Shown: positions 7,857 through 15,833, numbered from the stretch's first letter. The stretch: 15,833 bases of DNA from Trichomonas tenax (GCA_023091735.1 JALKBU010001146.1:1-15833); one strand, 5' to 3'. Notes: generated by a model from the letters alone, not told the origin. Numbers and translations: made by a program.

Positions 7857-10298
7857 ATGCGAGGGATTTCATCGCCAAGGAAACCAACAGTGTCAGAGAT
7901 ATCCCAGCAGACGAAGGAAATGTTCGAAAACGTTGGCTTGGACGTTCCTCCAAACGAGGTGAAGAGTGAGGAACAAGCCGCAGAGTTAGCGAAACATCTC
8001 GTTAATATGATCCAAAGTTCATCAGAATGGGATGATATTATCGCTGCTGAAACACAAGCAATGTCATTCATTAACGGTGGAGCTCTAAAATTCGAAAATT
8101 TCAAAAAATCTCTTACAGATCTTTACTTCGGACTAACTTACGGCGCAACAAATACACGAAGCGCTTTAGTTAAAAGTAGTTGCCTCTTAATTTCGCTTCT
8201 TGCCAAAGAACTTGGCCCAAATTTCGATAATTTAGGCGATTATGTGACTCCTCTTGCGAAACAACTGTCAAATGGTACACAATTCATCTCAGACTGCAGC
8301 AAAAACACGATTATTACTATTTCTAAGTTCTGTCCAGGCCGAAAAAACTTTCAATCGATTCTTTCTCTTTGTAGTTCGAAAGGAAGTCAGCAAAAACTTG
8401 TAGCAAGCATCTGCTTACACAATATAATGCTTCAGTGGCCATGTGAGAGTCTTGGTACAAACTGGCCCCGTTTTTACACAGTTTTATCGAAATTTCTTGA
8501 AGATGCTTCTCCATTCGTTAGACAGAACGCTAGGAAGGCAGCAAGATCGATAAAAGTCTGTTCAAAGCAGCGCTCTGTCGAATTCTTCAGCCGCATTGAC
8601 AGCAATCTTAAAAAGAAAATCCTCGATGAAAATGATGATTGTGTTTATAAACCACAAAAGAAAACGCAACATGTTTCAATCGATGAAAGTACTCCAACGA
8701 AGCCTCCAAAGCCAACAAAGACACCTCAAACAGAAGACTTTAAGCCTCAGAAAGCAAGAAATGAAGTTATCAGGAATTATCCAAAACCAGAAAATGTTCC
8801 GAAGCCAAAAGTCAACAAACCGCATTCATCAATTCCTGTTCGCGTAAAGAAAAATGAACATCCGGTAGAAGAAAATCTTCCACCAAGGCCCCCTGCATGC
8901 AGCTTCAATGATGATAACAGTGAAAACGATATTTCTCCATTTTCTTTCGATCGCCCAACACAAAGGCATTTTTACAGACTTTCCTCTGGTCACGAACTTG
9001 AATATGTCACTCGAATTCGTGATATCATCGATCGCGGATGCGTCAATGATATATCGAACAGCATGAAAGATGTTTCACAAGATCTAGTTCGTTGTTTCAT
9101 GCAAGATGACTCTAAACTTTGCGTCAGTTCTCTTGCTGCTGTTCACGATCTGCTTCCAACATTTCCAGATCACTTCGATCCACATTGCACAACAATAATT
9201 CATCGCTGCCTTCAATTGTGCACAACATCTAATGATCCGCGCGTTGTTTCTAATGCTAAGATCATTCTCGACAATGTCTCTTCGTATATGAACTGCAAAA
9301 CAATCATTTGTTCATGCGAGAAAGAACAGCCATCACTGTTCTTATTATCATTGATTCTTTCCTGCATCTCTAGTGATCACTGTCTTCTGTATTTATCGGA
9401 TTCTGTTGTGCGCAGCTCTTGTCTCACTATTGCTCTCGATACGTGCGACATAAGCGGAGATAGAAGCATGGAACTTTCCAGACAAGTCTTTAAAGTTATC
9501 TACGATAAATGCGGTGAATCTGCTCTCGCTGAATATGAAACGCAGATATATTTCGACGAACATCATCTTCAATCTTTCAAGAAAATTTGCTCGCATAACA
9601 CACAGAATATTCTCACATCAATCGATACAAACGTGAGCGAATATAAGAACCAAATCCCTGATCTTGCTAAATTCAACAATGACATCAAATCTTGGTGTGT
9701 TTCAATGGAAACATTCTGCAACTCTTTTGATGAAAGAACATGGAACCACATTTCATCATCATTCTGTCTTTCAAAGATTTCAGATGTTATTGTTAATAAT
9801 ATTTCGAAACAAGACATTCTTCCAGCACTATATTTGATTCAGAAAATTATTGCAAATCAAGGCATATCATCTTTCTCTTCTTTTATGTTTAGCGTAATGC
9901 TCTGTAAGTCCATTGAAAAGTATAAACGTGCAGTTGAAAACATCCTCAACACGCTATCGATTCGAGTTGATACAATCAAAATGCTGTCATCACTTCAGCC
10001 TCTTATAAGGTCATCAAACAAAGAAGTATCAAACAATAGCATCATCTTCGAGCGTCAACTCCTTCAATCATGCACAAGTAGCTCTCTTAAATCGGTGAGC
10101 AGTGATGTTGTTTGCTCTCTTTGCGACATCATCGATTTTGAACAAGATATCAGTCGTCCTCGTCGCGTTCTTTGTTCAGAGTGTTTGGCTGATATTGCGT
10201 TACTAATTGGCCAAAACTTTTACAATGAAAGTCGTTATACTTCATTGTCATCAACATCAAAAGGATTAGTTGAGTTCTCCATTTCATCCAGGAAGTAA
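7857..10298 (+). CDS. CLASP-like TOG/HEAT-repeat microtubule-associated protein
   Basis: The product is 813 residues. Residues about 40-260 form an alpha-helical TOG-type (CLASP_N) domain. It has the first-repeat tryptophan loop (SSEWDDIIAAETQAMSFI, 54-72), a helix with the RSALVKSSCLLISLLAKELG pattern (101-120) and the last-repeat PFVRQNARKAAR (219-230). Residues about 262-350 are a Lys/Pro-rich, basic, probably disordered linker of the kind that binds the negatively charged microtubule lattice. From about 365 to the end the protein is mostly helical, with weak HEAT-like periodicity. In other eukaryotes CLASP proteins bind tubulin through TOG domains and rescue or stabilise microtubules at plus ends, kinetochores and the cell cortex. 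That role is inferred here. The start at 7857 is the first ATG giving the full frame. No signal peptide or membrane segment. A kinesin-independent TOG protein of another subclass is the alternative. Confidence 0.85.
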   Translation: MRGISSPRKPTVSEISQQTKEMFENVGLDVPPNEVKSEEQAAELAKHLVNMIQSSSEWDDIIAAETQAMSFINGGALKFENFKKSLTDLYFGLTYGATNTRSALVKSSCLLISLLAKELGPNFDNLGDYVTPLAKQLSNGTQFISDCSKNTIITISKFCPGRKNFQSILSLCSSKGSQQKLVASICLHNIMLQWPCESLGTNWPRFYTVLSKFLEDASPFVRQNARKAARSIKVCSKQRSVEFFSRIDSNLKKKILDENDDCVYKPQKKTQHVSIDESTPTKPPKPTKTPQTEDFKPQKARNEVIRNYPKPENVPKPKVNKPHSSIPVRVKKNEHPVEENLPPRPPACSFNDDNSENDISPFSFDRPTQRHFYRLSSGHELEYVTRIRDIIDRGCVNDISNSMKDVSQDLVRCFMQDDSKLCVSSLAAVHDLLPTFPDHFDPHCTTIIHRCLQLCTTSNDPRVVSNAKIILDNVSSYMNCKTIICSCEKEQPSLFLLSLILSCISSDHCLLYLSDSVVRSSCLTIALDTCDISGDRSMELSRQVFKVIYDKCGESALAEYETQIYFDEHHLQSFKKICSHNTQNILTSIDTNVSEYKNQIPDLAKFNNDIKSWCVSMETFCNSFDERTWNHISSSFCLSKISDVIVNNISKQDILPALYLIQKIIANQGISSFSSFMFSVMLCKSIEKYKRAVENILNTLSIRVDTIKMLSSLQPLIRSSNKEVSNNSIIFERQLLQSCTSSSLKSVSSDVVCSLCDIIDFEQDISRPRRVLCSECLADIALLIGQNFYNESRYTSLSSTSKGLVEFSISSRK

Positions 10299-10319
10299 TA
10301 CATATATTTATTTGTTTTG

Positions 10320-11519
10320 TATTTAAAATATGATTTAGTTATCTCTTCTGTATTGATATAAGCAAGGAATGAGTTGAAGATAAAACAGAGAATAATGAAA
10401 ATCTGAAGCTTCTTCCACTTTCTCTTTCTCAATGCCGCAATAACCAATGTCTTTAAGTTTAATTCCGTTCTTGATATCTATTTTGACTGCACACAGATAA
10501 ATTGAAAGATGTGGTAAAGATATTGTTTCAATATCATTGACAATGCCAGAAGTGTCGTAACTCTCTCCGACAACACCAAAATCATCAATTCTACAGTTTA
10601 TAATCATCACAAAACCACTTTCTACCAAAAATGGTTTTCCATGTTCAAATGGTCCTATAATAGTGCAATTTTCAATAGTTAAGTTTGCTGTTATATACAT
10701 GCATCCCATAGCTTCATTTTGTTGGGTGTAATTTATTATGTTTCACATATATAATCGTGATATTGATCACTATTTGAACCGCTATGCGGCATACATAACT
10801 GGTTTAAACAATTGTTATCCTCGAAAGTCGAAAACTTAATAACTGCACATCCTGTGGGGCTATTTATAAAAAAAATACAGGACAGTTCGTGTTGACATTT
10901 TTAGAGATATTTGATGAATATATTCCGCAAATTCGATTCCATATGCTTACGACATGATTACAATAGCTATAGCAACAGCTTGAAATGGAGCCTTCCTCAA
11001 ATATGTTATACCTAGTAGAATTCAAACTGTTATCTTAGAATATGAATGAAAAACAAATTTATTATTTCCTCCTGAAAATGTTGCATTTATTGTACAAAAG
11101 CGAGATTGGACGATTGAACTGTTACAATCAAAGTAAATAGCACAGCTGTGATTATTATTCTTACGAACATTATGAAAAAAAAAACAGTTATAATGGAGAA
11201 ATTTCCTATTATCTTTCGCAATATTAATAACTCCATTTTCATGAACAATAAAACTGCACTGATAGATGTAAATTTGATCTGAGTTCAGATCAATTGAAGG
11301 GTTTTCAATGTTTTCAATATTATTGCCATTGAAATTTGAACCATAATACTTGTTCCATACATCTGATGGAGCATTGCCATGATAAACCATGGAACTAAGC
11401 AATGATGAAAACCATAAATTAAGCATTAAAACGCTAAATTTTGATTTATCGGAAAAATGAAAAGTGACAAATTTAAAAATTTTATATTCATAACAATAAT
11501 TTGTGTATATTAAAAACAA
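10320..11519 (-). pseudogene. Decayed member of the same Cys-containing family, copy 2
   Basis: On the minus strand an open segment from 11519 to 11022 contains a hydrophobic N-terminal stretch, then APSDVWNKYYGSNFNG, LNSDQIYIY and FDCNSSIVQSRFC. These match copy 1 block for block. It then stops and shifts frame. The homologous SLNSTRYN ... CAVIKFSTFEDNNC part runs in a second frame (with one TAA near 10865) to about 10740. A third part (NYTQQNEAM ... IENCTIIG ... TSGIVNDIETISLPHLS) runs to about 10450. A further shift near 10440 opens a frame encoding RKRKWKK and the hydrophobic IFIILCFIFNSFLAYI, which looks like a C-terminal membrane anchor with a basic stop-transfer border. At least three frameshifts make this a pseudogene. 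Family function is unknown; a type I surface protein is inferred. Confidence 0.75.
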
Positions 11520-11644
11520 TAATTACATGACGATTAATTTTGAATCGAATATAATCGTTAATAAAAATGGTATTTTATTCTTTATCTTATTGCAGTTAAA
11601 ATAATATAAAAATAAAATTGAACCGACATTTGTTGACTCGTATG

Positions 11645-11779
11645 TTTACATGTCAAAAGAAAGTTTACATTTTTTGTCTTTTAATAATTGTCACGTAAAA
11701 TATTTTTTTGACACGCAAACACCATTTCAAAAAGCTTTTGACGTGTAAAAAATTTTCCTCAAATTTTTTGGCATGTAAA
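11645..11779 (+). promoter_or_regulatory. Five-copy, helically phased 14-bp motif array in the ADA2 promoter
   Basis: The motif TTTTGRCRYGYAAA occurs at 11706 (TTTTGACACGCAAA), 11736 (TTTTGACGTGTAAA) and 11766 (TTTTGGCATGTAAA), spaced by exactly 30 bp. A weaker copy, AATTGTCACGTAAA, begins at 11686, 20 bp upstream, and an inverted copy, TTTACATGTCAAAA, is at 11645-11658. The last copy ends 10 bases before the ADA2 start codon. Spacing by multiples of about 10.5 bp puts the sites on one face of the helix, as in cooperative transcription-factor binding. The core resembles CACGTG-like sites of bHLH/bZIP type factors, but the binding protein is unknown. Confidence 0.65.
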
Positions 11780-11789
11780 TTATGCATTA

Positions 11790-13115
11790 ATGTCTCAGCA
11801 CAAGTCTGCGAAAAAGAAGCATGAAGGCAGCGAAGAGACAGAAAAGAAAATCGTCAGAAAGTGTTCTTACTGCACGCGCGATATCACAAATGAAGTTTAT
11901 GTCCGCTGCGCGAAGTGCATTGGCTTCATCGAATGCTTAGAGTGCTTTTCCGTGGGTGCAGAGACAGCCAACCACTTTCACACGCATCCGTATATTATCA
12001 TAGAGCCGATGCACCAGGTTGTGTACAGAAAAGGATGGACTGCGGAGGAGGAATTTTTATTGTTGCACGGAATCCAAGTTTGCGGCCTCGGAAATTGGCA
12101 TGAGATAGAGAACATCGTACGGACTAAAACTGCAATAGAATGCGAAGCGCATTATTTTGGAACTTATTTGCAGTCCCCGATTGCTCCAATGCCGCTGGAC
12201 GAGGTTCTTCCGGAGGCTGTTCTCCCGCCGCAGCCCGAATACGATACCAGCCCAAGAGATTCGAGGCCCTCTATATCTCACGATAAAAATCTTGCTGATC
12301 GCGGCAAAAAGGACAGAACAACACCCGCTGAGTTCGCTGGCTGGATGCCTCGCAGAAATGAATTCGAAGTCGAGTACCAAAACGAAGCAGAGCAGCTGAT
12401 CGCGAATATAACATTCAAAGAAACAGATACTGCACAAGACCTTGAGCAAAATCTCAAATTCCTCAGAGTTTATAACGAAATTCTCGAAGAAAGACATAAT
12501 CGTACACAATTTGCTATTGAATGGGATCTTTTCGATGAAGATTTCCGTTCATTTGGTGGTAAGACAAAGAGTGAGCGCGAAATGGAAGAGGCTCTCATGC
12601 CTTTGGCTCAAGTTGTACCACGAAAGCCTCTTACAGAATTCATTCAAGCTGTTGAGCGCGAAACGCAACTTCGTGATAGTATTCAAACACTCATTAAATG
12701 GCGCAAGAATGGTATCGCAACACGTGACGAAGGTTTGATGTTTAATGAACTCGAAAAATTAATGAATGAAGAAAAGCTAACACAAGCCCAGATAGATAAC
12801 TGGAACAAGAAGCAGATGATGAAGACAGAATCCCCTGAATTCAGAGCAACATTAATCAGACAGTTGCTTGATACTTCAGAAAATAACTTATGCCATCAGT
12901 TATCCATTTCTCCAAATATGTATTTGAATCTCAAAGATTTGCTGATCAGAGAATTCACAGCTAGAGGTGAAATGACAGAGGAGCTTGCTGTCTCTTTCTC
13001 TCCTGGTCAAGAAGAATATATGCGCCGCGTTTATGAACACATTCGCGCTAAAGGTTTGTTCTGGAATCCAAATGATAAACCGAAGAAGCCTGAATCCAAG
13101 AAACACTCAGATTAA
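11790..13115 (+). CDS. ADA2: ADA2-like transcriptional adaptor (SAGA-type HAT complex subunit)
   Basis: The product is 441 residues with the full ADA2 order of domains. A ZZ zinc finger lies at about 22-70 (ligand candidates Cys25, Cys28, Cys40, Cys43, Cys49, Cys52, and two of His62, His64 and His66). A SANT/Myb-like domain lies at about 80-127 (GWTAEEEFLLLHGIQVCGLGNW). A central ADA2 block lies at about 184-250 (WMPRRNEFEVEYQNEAEQL, then YNEILEERHNR). A C-terminal SWIRM-like domain lies at about 355-425 (LSISPNMYLNLKDLLI). In other eukaryotes ADA2 ties the Gcn5 acetyltransferase to SAGA/ADA complexes and enhances nucleosomal histone H3 acetylation. Length matches yeast and animal ADA2 (about 420-440). 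The ATG at 11790 is the first in frame and follows the phased promoter motif array by 10 bases. It converges with the methyltransferase gene 258 bases downstream. Confidence 0.93.
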   Translation: MSQHKSAKKKHEGSEETEKKIVRKCSYCTRDITNEVYVRCAKCIGFIECLECFSVGAETANHFHTHPYIIIEPMHQVVYRKGWTAEEEFLLLHGIQVCGLGNWHEIENIVRTKTAIECEAHYFGTYLQSPIAPMPLDEVLPEAVLPPQPEYDTSPRDSRPSISHDKNLADRGKKDRTTPAEFAGWMPRRNEFEVEYQNEAEQLIANITFKETDTAQDLEQNLKFLRVYNEILEERHNRTQFAIEWDLFDEDFRSFGGKTKSEREMEEALMPLAQVVPRKPLTEFIQAVERETQLRDSIQTLIKWRKNGIATRDEGLMFNELEKLMNEEKLTQAQIDNWNKKQMMKTESPEFRATLIRQLLDTSENNLCHQLSISPNMYLNLKDLLIREFTARGEMTEELAVSFSPGQEEYMRRVYEHIRAKGLFWNPNDKPKKPESKKHSD

Positions 13116-13373
13116 TCATTTTGTTAAATATAGACATTTCGAATCTAATTTTCTTTTTAACTCAAATCAAAATTAATTTAAATAAGAAAAATTCGTATGA
13201 TGTGGTGCTTTGCGAGATGAATAAGCATCTATGAATGGATATAAGGATAAAAAAAGAAGAAAATTTATTCACAAAATAATTTTGGAATGAGAGCAAGTTG
13301 ATATAAATAGTACTAATGCTCACATTCATCTCTATCTCTATTTATGGCGTATAGTATATATATTTGCATTAAA

Positions 13374-14324
13374 TTATAAAAATTCAAATTTTTGTGATCT
13401 TAGATCAGCACCATTAATAATATATTGAATTTCCACATTTAAAGCAGATGATTCTGTTTCGTGTGGTTTAAATGTTATAATTCCTTCAATAATATCATTC
13501 TTTTGTATTTCTATAGGTTCATTCAAATAAAATACTGTGCTCTTCCAATGTGTTTCTTTTGTGTAAGGTGAAGTGCTTAATTTAAACTTATTTTGGCAAT
13601 CCAGGAAAGAAGTATCAAACCAAGTCATAAATCCATCCAAAAATGTTCTTTGCTTTGTCACAAACTTAAAAGGGTGTTCAAAGAACATATCTTCTGCTGT
13701 GCATTTATGCAAATCAATACTTGATATCAAGCAATTATCGGAAACAATCATTGATTTGTCTATGAATTCAACTGATGGTCTACTAATAACAAAGTCTCTG
13801 AATGCACTGAAATCTAAGTCATAAATAGAATCCCATGAATCTAATTTAACACATCTGTATTCTGGATTCTCTATTATGTTTAAATATAAGTTGGCATGCG
13901 AAGGAAAGATCATTCCGTCGCTTTTCAGATATCTGTCGCGTATTGAGAGGACGGCCGGGAGCATTCTCTCGTAATATAGTGAATATCCCATCCATTCTGA
14001 TATGATTATGTCTGCTTTCTCTGGGATGGTGATTTCTTCTGACCTTCCACGTAAAATTGTAATTATAGTTTCGAAATGGTTATCTTTGATGATTTTTTCG
14101 GCTATATCAGCTATTTTTGTACATTCTATCGCATATACTTTCTTTGCTCCTGCTTGTGCAGCAAAAAGAGATAAAATTCCGGTTCCACATCCAATATCAA
14201 CAACAACTTTATCTTTAAATGCATCTTTATTGTTAATGATTGATTCCCTGTACGTTGATGTCCTGACTGTGTCACTAATCATGACATCATGGATATCGGG
14301 AAATGCATAATTTGATTTTTCCAT
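13374..14324 (-). CDS. Type I protein arginine N-methyltransferase (PRMT1-like)
   Basis: The product is 316 residues. The S-adenosylmethionine fold shows motif I VDIGCGTG at 42-49, post-I VYAIECT at 63-69 with the acidic ribose-binding residue Glu67, and the double-E loop SEWMGYSLYYERML at 109-122 with catalytic Glu110 and Glu119. The THW loop is at 258-260 in the C-terminal beta barrel. VRTSTYRESI at 20-29 contains the Arg that contacts the cofactor carboxylate in PRMT1. These features fit a type I enzyme making mono- and asymmetric dimethylarginine on RGG-type proteins and histone H4. The N-terminal helix is very short: only the second tyrosine of the usual YFxxY motif (Tyr6) is present, and an in-frame TGA four codons before the ATG rules out a longer unspliced start. 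A TCACTGAAA just before the ATG resembles an initiator. PRMT3, PRMT6 or PRMT8 are alternative closest relatives. Confidence 0.93.
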   Translation of the reverse strand: MEKSNYAFPDIHDVMISDTVRTSTYRESIINNKDAFKDKVVVDIGCGTGILSLFAAQAGAKKVYAIECTKIADIAEKIIKDNHFETIITILRGRSEEITIPEKADIIISEWMGYSLYYERMLPAVLSIRDRYLKSDGMIFPSHANLYLNIIENPEYRCVKLDSWDSIYDLDFSAFRDFVISRPSVEFIDKSMIVSDNCLISSIDLHKCTAEDMFFEHPFKFVTKQRTFLDGFMTWFDTSFLDCQNKFKLSTSPYTKETHWKSTVFYLNEPIEIQKNDIIEGIITFKPHETESSALNVEIQYIINGADLRSQKFEFL

Positions 14325-14372
14325 TTTCAGTGAATCTCACTTTTCGGGAAATCCTGCATTGTAAAGTGTCGG

Positions 14373-14504
14373 ATGTCAGAATTGCTCTTTGCTACAAGAA
14401 CCCTTCAGCAATTTGCTAATCCTAGAGCATCTTTTGGACTCTGCATGCATGCCGATATTATGCTGTGCATGCTTCTCAAAGAACAAAAAGAATATTCCGA
14501 GTAA
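14373..14504 (+). pseudogene. Possible N-terminal fragment of an unidentified gene
   Basis: An ATG at 14373, 48 bases from the divergent methyltransferase start, opens a 43-codon frame (MSELLFATRTLQQFANPRAS ... LLKEQKEYSE) ending at TAA 14502. The same frame stays open for another 20 codons (PSISDSQIMLSINNV) to TGA 14565. The composition looks more protein-like than the AT-rich surroundings. The recognisable stretch ends just where the inverted repeat around the recombinase begins (about 14577), so it could be a gene interrupted by that insertion. It could equally be chance. I do not recognise a family. Confidence 0.3.
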
Positions 14505-14576
14505 AACAGCAGAACTCCTTCCATTTCAGACAGCCAAATTATGCTCAGCATAAATAATGTTTTGTGAGAGTAAATT

Positions 14577-14707
14577 CTTGAATTCAAATTTGAATCAGCA
14601 GTATTTCTAATTTTTTTGCAAATTTTTTCTCTCAATTTTTTAATAAAATTTTCATAAAAAAGAGGAATCGTCATTGAAATTCATATATATTCGGGTTGTT
14701 TAGTATA
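14577..14707 (+). repeat. Left inverted arm flanking the recombinase remnant
   Basis: The arm starts with the palindromic ATTCAAATTTGAAT (about 14582-14595). It then carries TTTTTTGCAAATTTTTTCTCTCAATTTTTT (about 14610-14641) and GGGTTGTTTAGTATAATTT (about 14694 onward). The same three blocks occur in the same order, inverted, at 15155-15257. The match is imperfect with indels between the blocks. This supports an element of about 670 bp with the recombinase remnant inside. Confidence 0.55.
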
Positions 14708-14734
14708 ATTTACGTAATTTTTTTTCTTATATTT

Positions 14735-15164
14735 ATATTTCAATTTAACTATATTGAATTTCAAGGTGAAATTTTAAACTTAAGGATAAAAAAACAAGAC
14801 AGATCAAACAGGGAGAGCTCAATTGATAATTATACACAATTCACATATGTTATATAGTCCATTTTGTTGGCTTAAACATCAAATGCATAATCTGACATTG
14901 AAAAAAGTGTCAGAAAATTTTAAAATCTTCCCACTTACTGCAGCGACATACAGAGCGAAAATTAAAGACACCTTCAAAACTCTGTTTCATGAGAATAACT
15001 ACAGTACACACTGTTTTCGAAAGGGCGCTGCCCACGAGGCAGCTCTTATGAATATTCCAGATTTTACAATAAAGTCTATGGGCAGGTGGAAAACTGATGT
15101 TTTTACACATTACAGTGCCATTGACATGCGTCAGGCTTCCACAGCCATAACCCCCATAATTTAA
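14735..15164 (+). pseudogene. Tyrosine recombinase (integrase) catalytic-domain remnant
   Basis: The open frame ending at TAA 15162-15164 shows the C-terminal half of a tyrosine recombinase. It has a KTDQTGRAQ beta-hairpin lysine segment (14796-14822), box II HxxR as THCFRKGAAHEA (His at 15009, Arg at 15018), then GRWKTD (Trp at 15087) and the nucleophile context THYSAI (Tyr codon at 15111). The frame is broken at a run of seven A (14788-14794). Upstream of it, another frame reads GEILNLRIKK, which fits the strand before the catalytic lysine. The box I arginine and the N-terminal domain are not found, so it should be inactive. Relatives could be Crypton-like, DIRS-like or Zisupton/Dileera-type recombinases; I cannot assign the class from this fragment. 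It lies between inverted AT-rich arms. Confidence 0.8.
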
Positions 15165-15257
15165 TAAACAACCCCTTTTTTATTTATAAAAATTGAGAGA
15201 AAAATTTGCAAAAAAATTGAGAGAAAAAATTTAACCTGTTAAATTCAAATTTGAATT
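15155..15257 (-). repeat. Right inverted arm flanking the recombinase remnant
   Basis: Read on the minus strand, this begins with AATTCAAATTTGAATT (15257 downward). It then has two copies of TTTCTCTCAATTTTT separated by TTTGCAAATT, and then GGGGTTGTTTATTAAATT overlapping the end of the recombinase frame. These blocks match the left arm at 14577-14707 in order. The doubled TTTCTCTCAATTT word is present once in the left arm. Confidence 0.55.
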
Positions 15258-15707
15258 ATACATTAATTCCATTTTTGGCCCAAAAATGAAAAAATAGAAA
15301 AAATGTGTGGTGCAAAGGTTGAAAATTTAGGATGATTTTTTTTAAAAAAAAAGACATGAATGAGTCGATTGTAGAGTTATTTAAATGTACTGAAGTACGG
15401 CTTAATGTACAGTAAATTTTATTTTTGAATAAAAATAAGACCATTTGATTAGCAATAGTATATACATTATATGTACAAAATATCTAGAAAATCTCCACAT
15501 GAGATTCTGAGAAAAATTGATTTGAAATTTTCTATGGATCGAAAACTATTTTTATTGTTTACTTTCATAATTTTATGCCGAAAAACAATGAATAATCAGA
15601 AAATAATAAATAGGGAATAATATACTTTACTGTGCGAATGTATTGCTACAAAAAATAATATAATTTCTGGAATTTTTTGATGAAATAAAAATTTGAAAAT
15701 TACACAG
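15258..15707. other. AT-rich stretch with no gene seen
   Basis: There is no convincing open frame or RNA fold. TGTACTGAAGTACGG and AATGTACAGTA give short GTAC-centred near-palindromes around 15387-15413. Otherwise the sequence is simple A/T runs up to the right terminal arm. I compared it with the reverse complement of the left tandem array and saw no clear match, so the terminal repeat identity stops at 15708. Confidence 0.5.
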
Positions 15708-15833
15708 GAGTCTATGACAAAAGTGAACACCAAAAAGTGACAGGGGAACCTTAAAGTCACTTTTCATGAATAAACTGTCACTTTTTGCGCGGGCAAATTG
15801 TCACCTTTATAAAAAGTGTCATAAATATCTTTG
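15708..15833 (-). repeat. Right arm of the terminal inverted repeat
   Basis: The reverse complement matches 5-127, including the iterated AAAAAGTGACA words and the CATAGACTC inner border. Relative to the left arm it has a 3-base insertion (CATG in place of A near 15765) and scattered changes such as GCCCGCGC for GCTCACCC. It runs to the last base of the window, so the true outer end and any duplicated target site are outside view. Confidence 0.85.

Noticed and set aside
11460..11475. AAAAGTGACAAATTT as an internal copy of the terminal-repeat word
   Set aside because: A single short word in AT-rich DNA, without neighbours or the other repeat blocks, is expected by chance.
14405..14674. Minus-strand 89-codon open frame upstream of the methyltransferase
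   Set aside because: It runs through the AT-rich inverted arm and opposite the more protein-like plus-strand fragment. Its composition gives no support.
1..15833. Maverick/Polinton-type giant element
   Set aside because: No DNA polymerase B, packaging ATPase, capsid or retroviral-type integrase gene is present between the terminal repeats. The long genes are cellular.

Overview
The window reads as AT-rich, intron-poor nuclear DNA of a protist. Four long, uninterrupted eukaryotic genes use the standard code and are separated by short AT-rich gaps. They sit among decayed gene copies and repeats. My best guess is a parabasalid (Trichomonas or Tritrichomonas relative). I base this on the lack of introns, an initiator-like TCACTTTT element just before one start codon, the many decayed family members and repeats, and large C2-domain proteins. 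No rRNA or other taxonomic marker confirms this, so the organism call is inference.

Layout, left to right. (1) Bases 5-127 are one arm of a roughly 125-bp inverted repeat whose other arm closes the window at 15708-15833. (2) About 195-785 is a degenerate tandem array with a period near 110 bp, followed by a small GC-richer island (786-866). (3) 934-6192 (+) encodes a 1752-residue protein with eight C2 domains joined by acidic poly-serine linkers and ending in a long Lys/Ser/Asp tail. (4) 6267-7310 (-) is a broken copy of a Cys-containing, probably secreted or membrane-anchored family. (5) 7368-7485 is a small inverted repeat flanked by 12-bp direct repeats. (6) 7857-10298 (+) is a CLASP-like TOG/HEAT protein. 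(7) About 10320-11519 (-) is a second broken copy of the family in (4). (8) 11645-11779 holds five copies of a 14-bp motif in helical phase, just upstream of an ADA2 gene. (9) 11790-13115 (+) is the ADA2-like SAGA subunit. (10) 13374-14324 (-) is a type I protein arginine methyltransferase, convergent with ADA2. (11) 14373-15257 holds a short N-terminal ORF fragment and then a decayed tyrosine recombinase between matching inverted AT-rich arms. (12) 15258-15707 is AT-rich DNA with nothing recognisable, before the right terminal arm.

The four intact genes are ordinary cell genes: calcium/lipid-binding scaffold, microtubule-associated protein, histone-acetyltransferase adaptor and arginine methyltransferase. 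They do not form a single pathway, although the last two both act on chromatin. The accessory material is the decayed paralogous family, the tyrosine-recombinase remnant and the terminal inverted repeats. I see no defence or virus-like gene cluster. The most notable unexplained items are the helically phased motif array before ADA2 and the terminal repeats built from iterated AAAAGTGA words.
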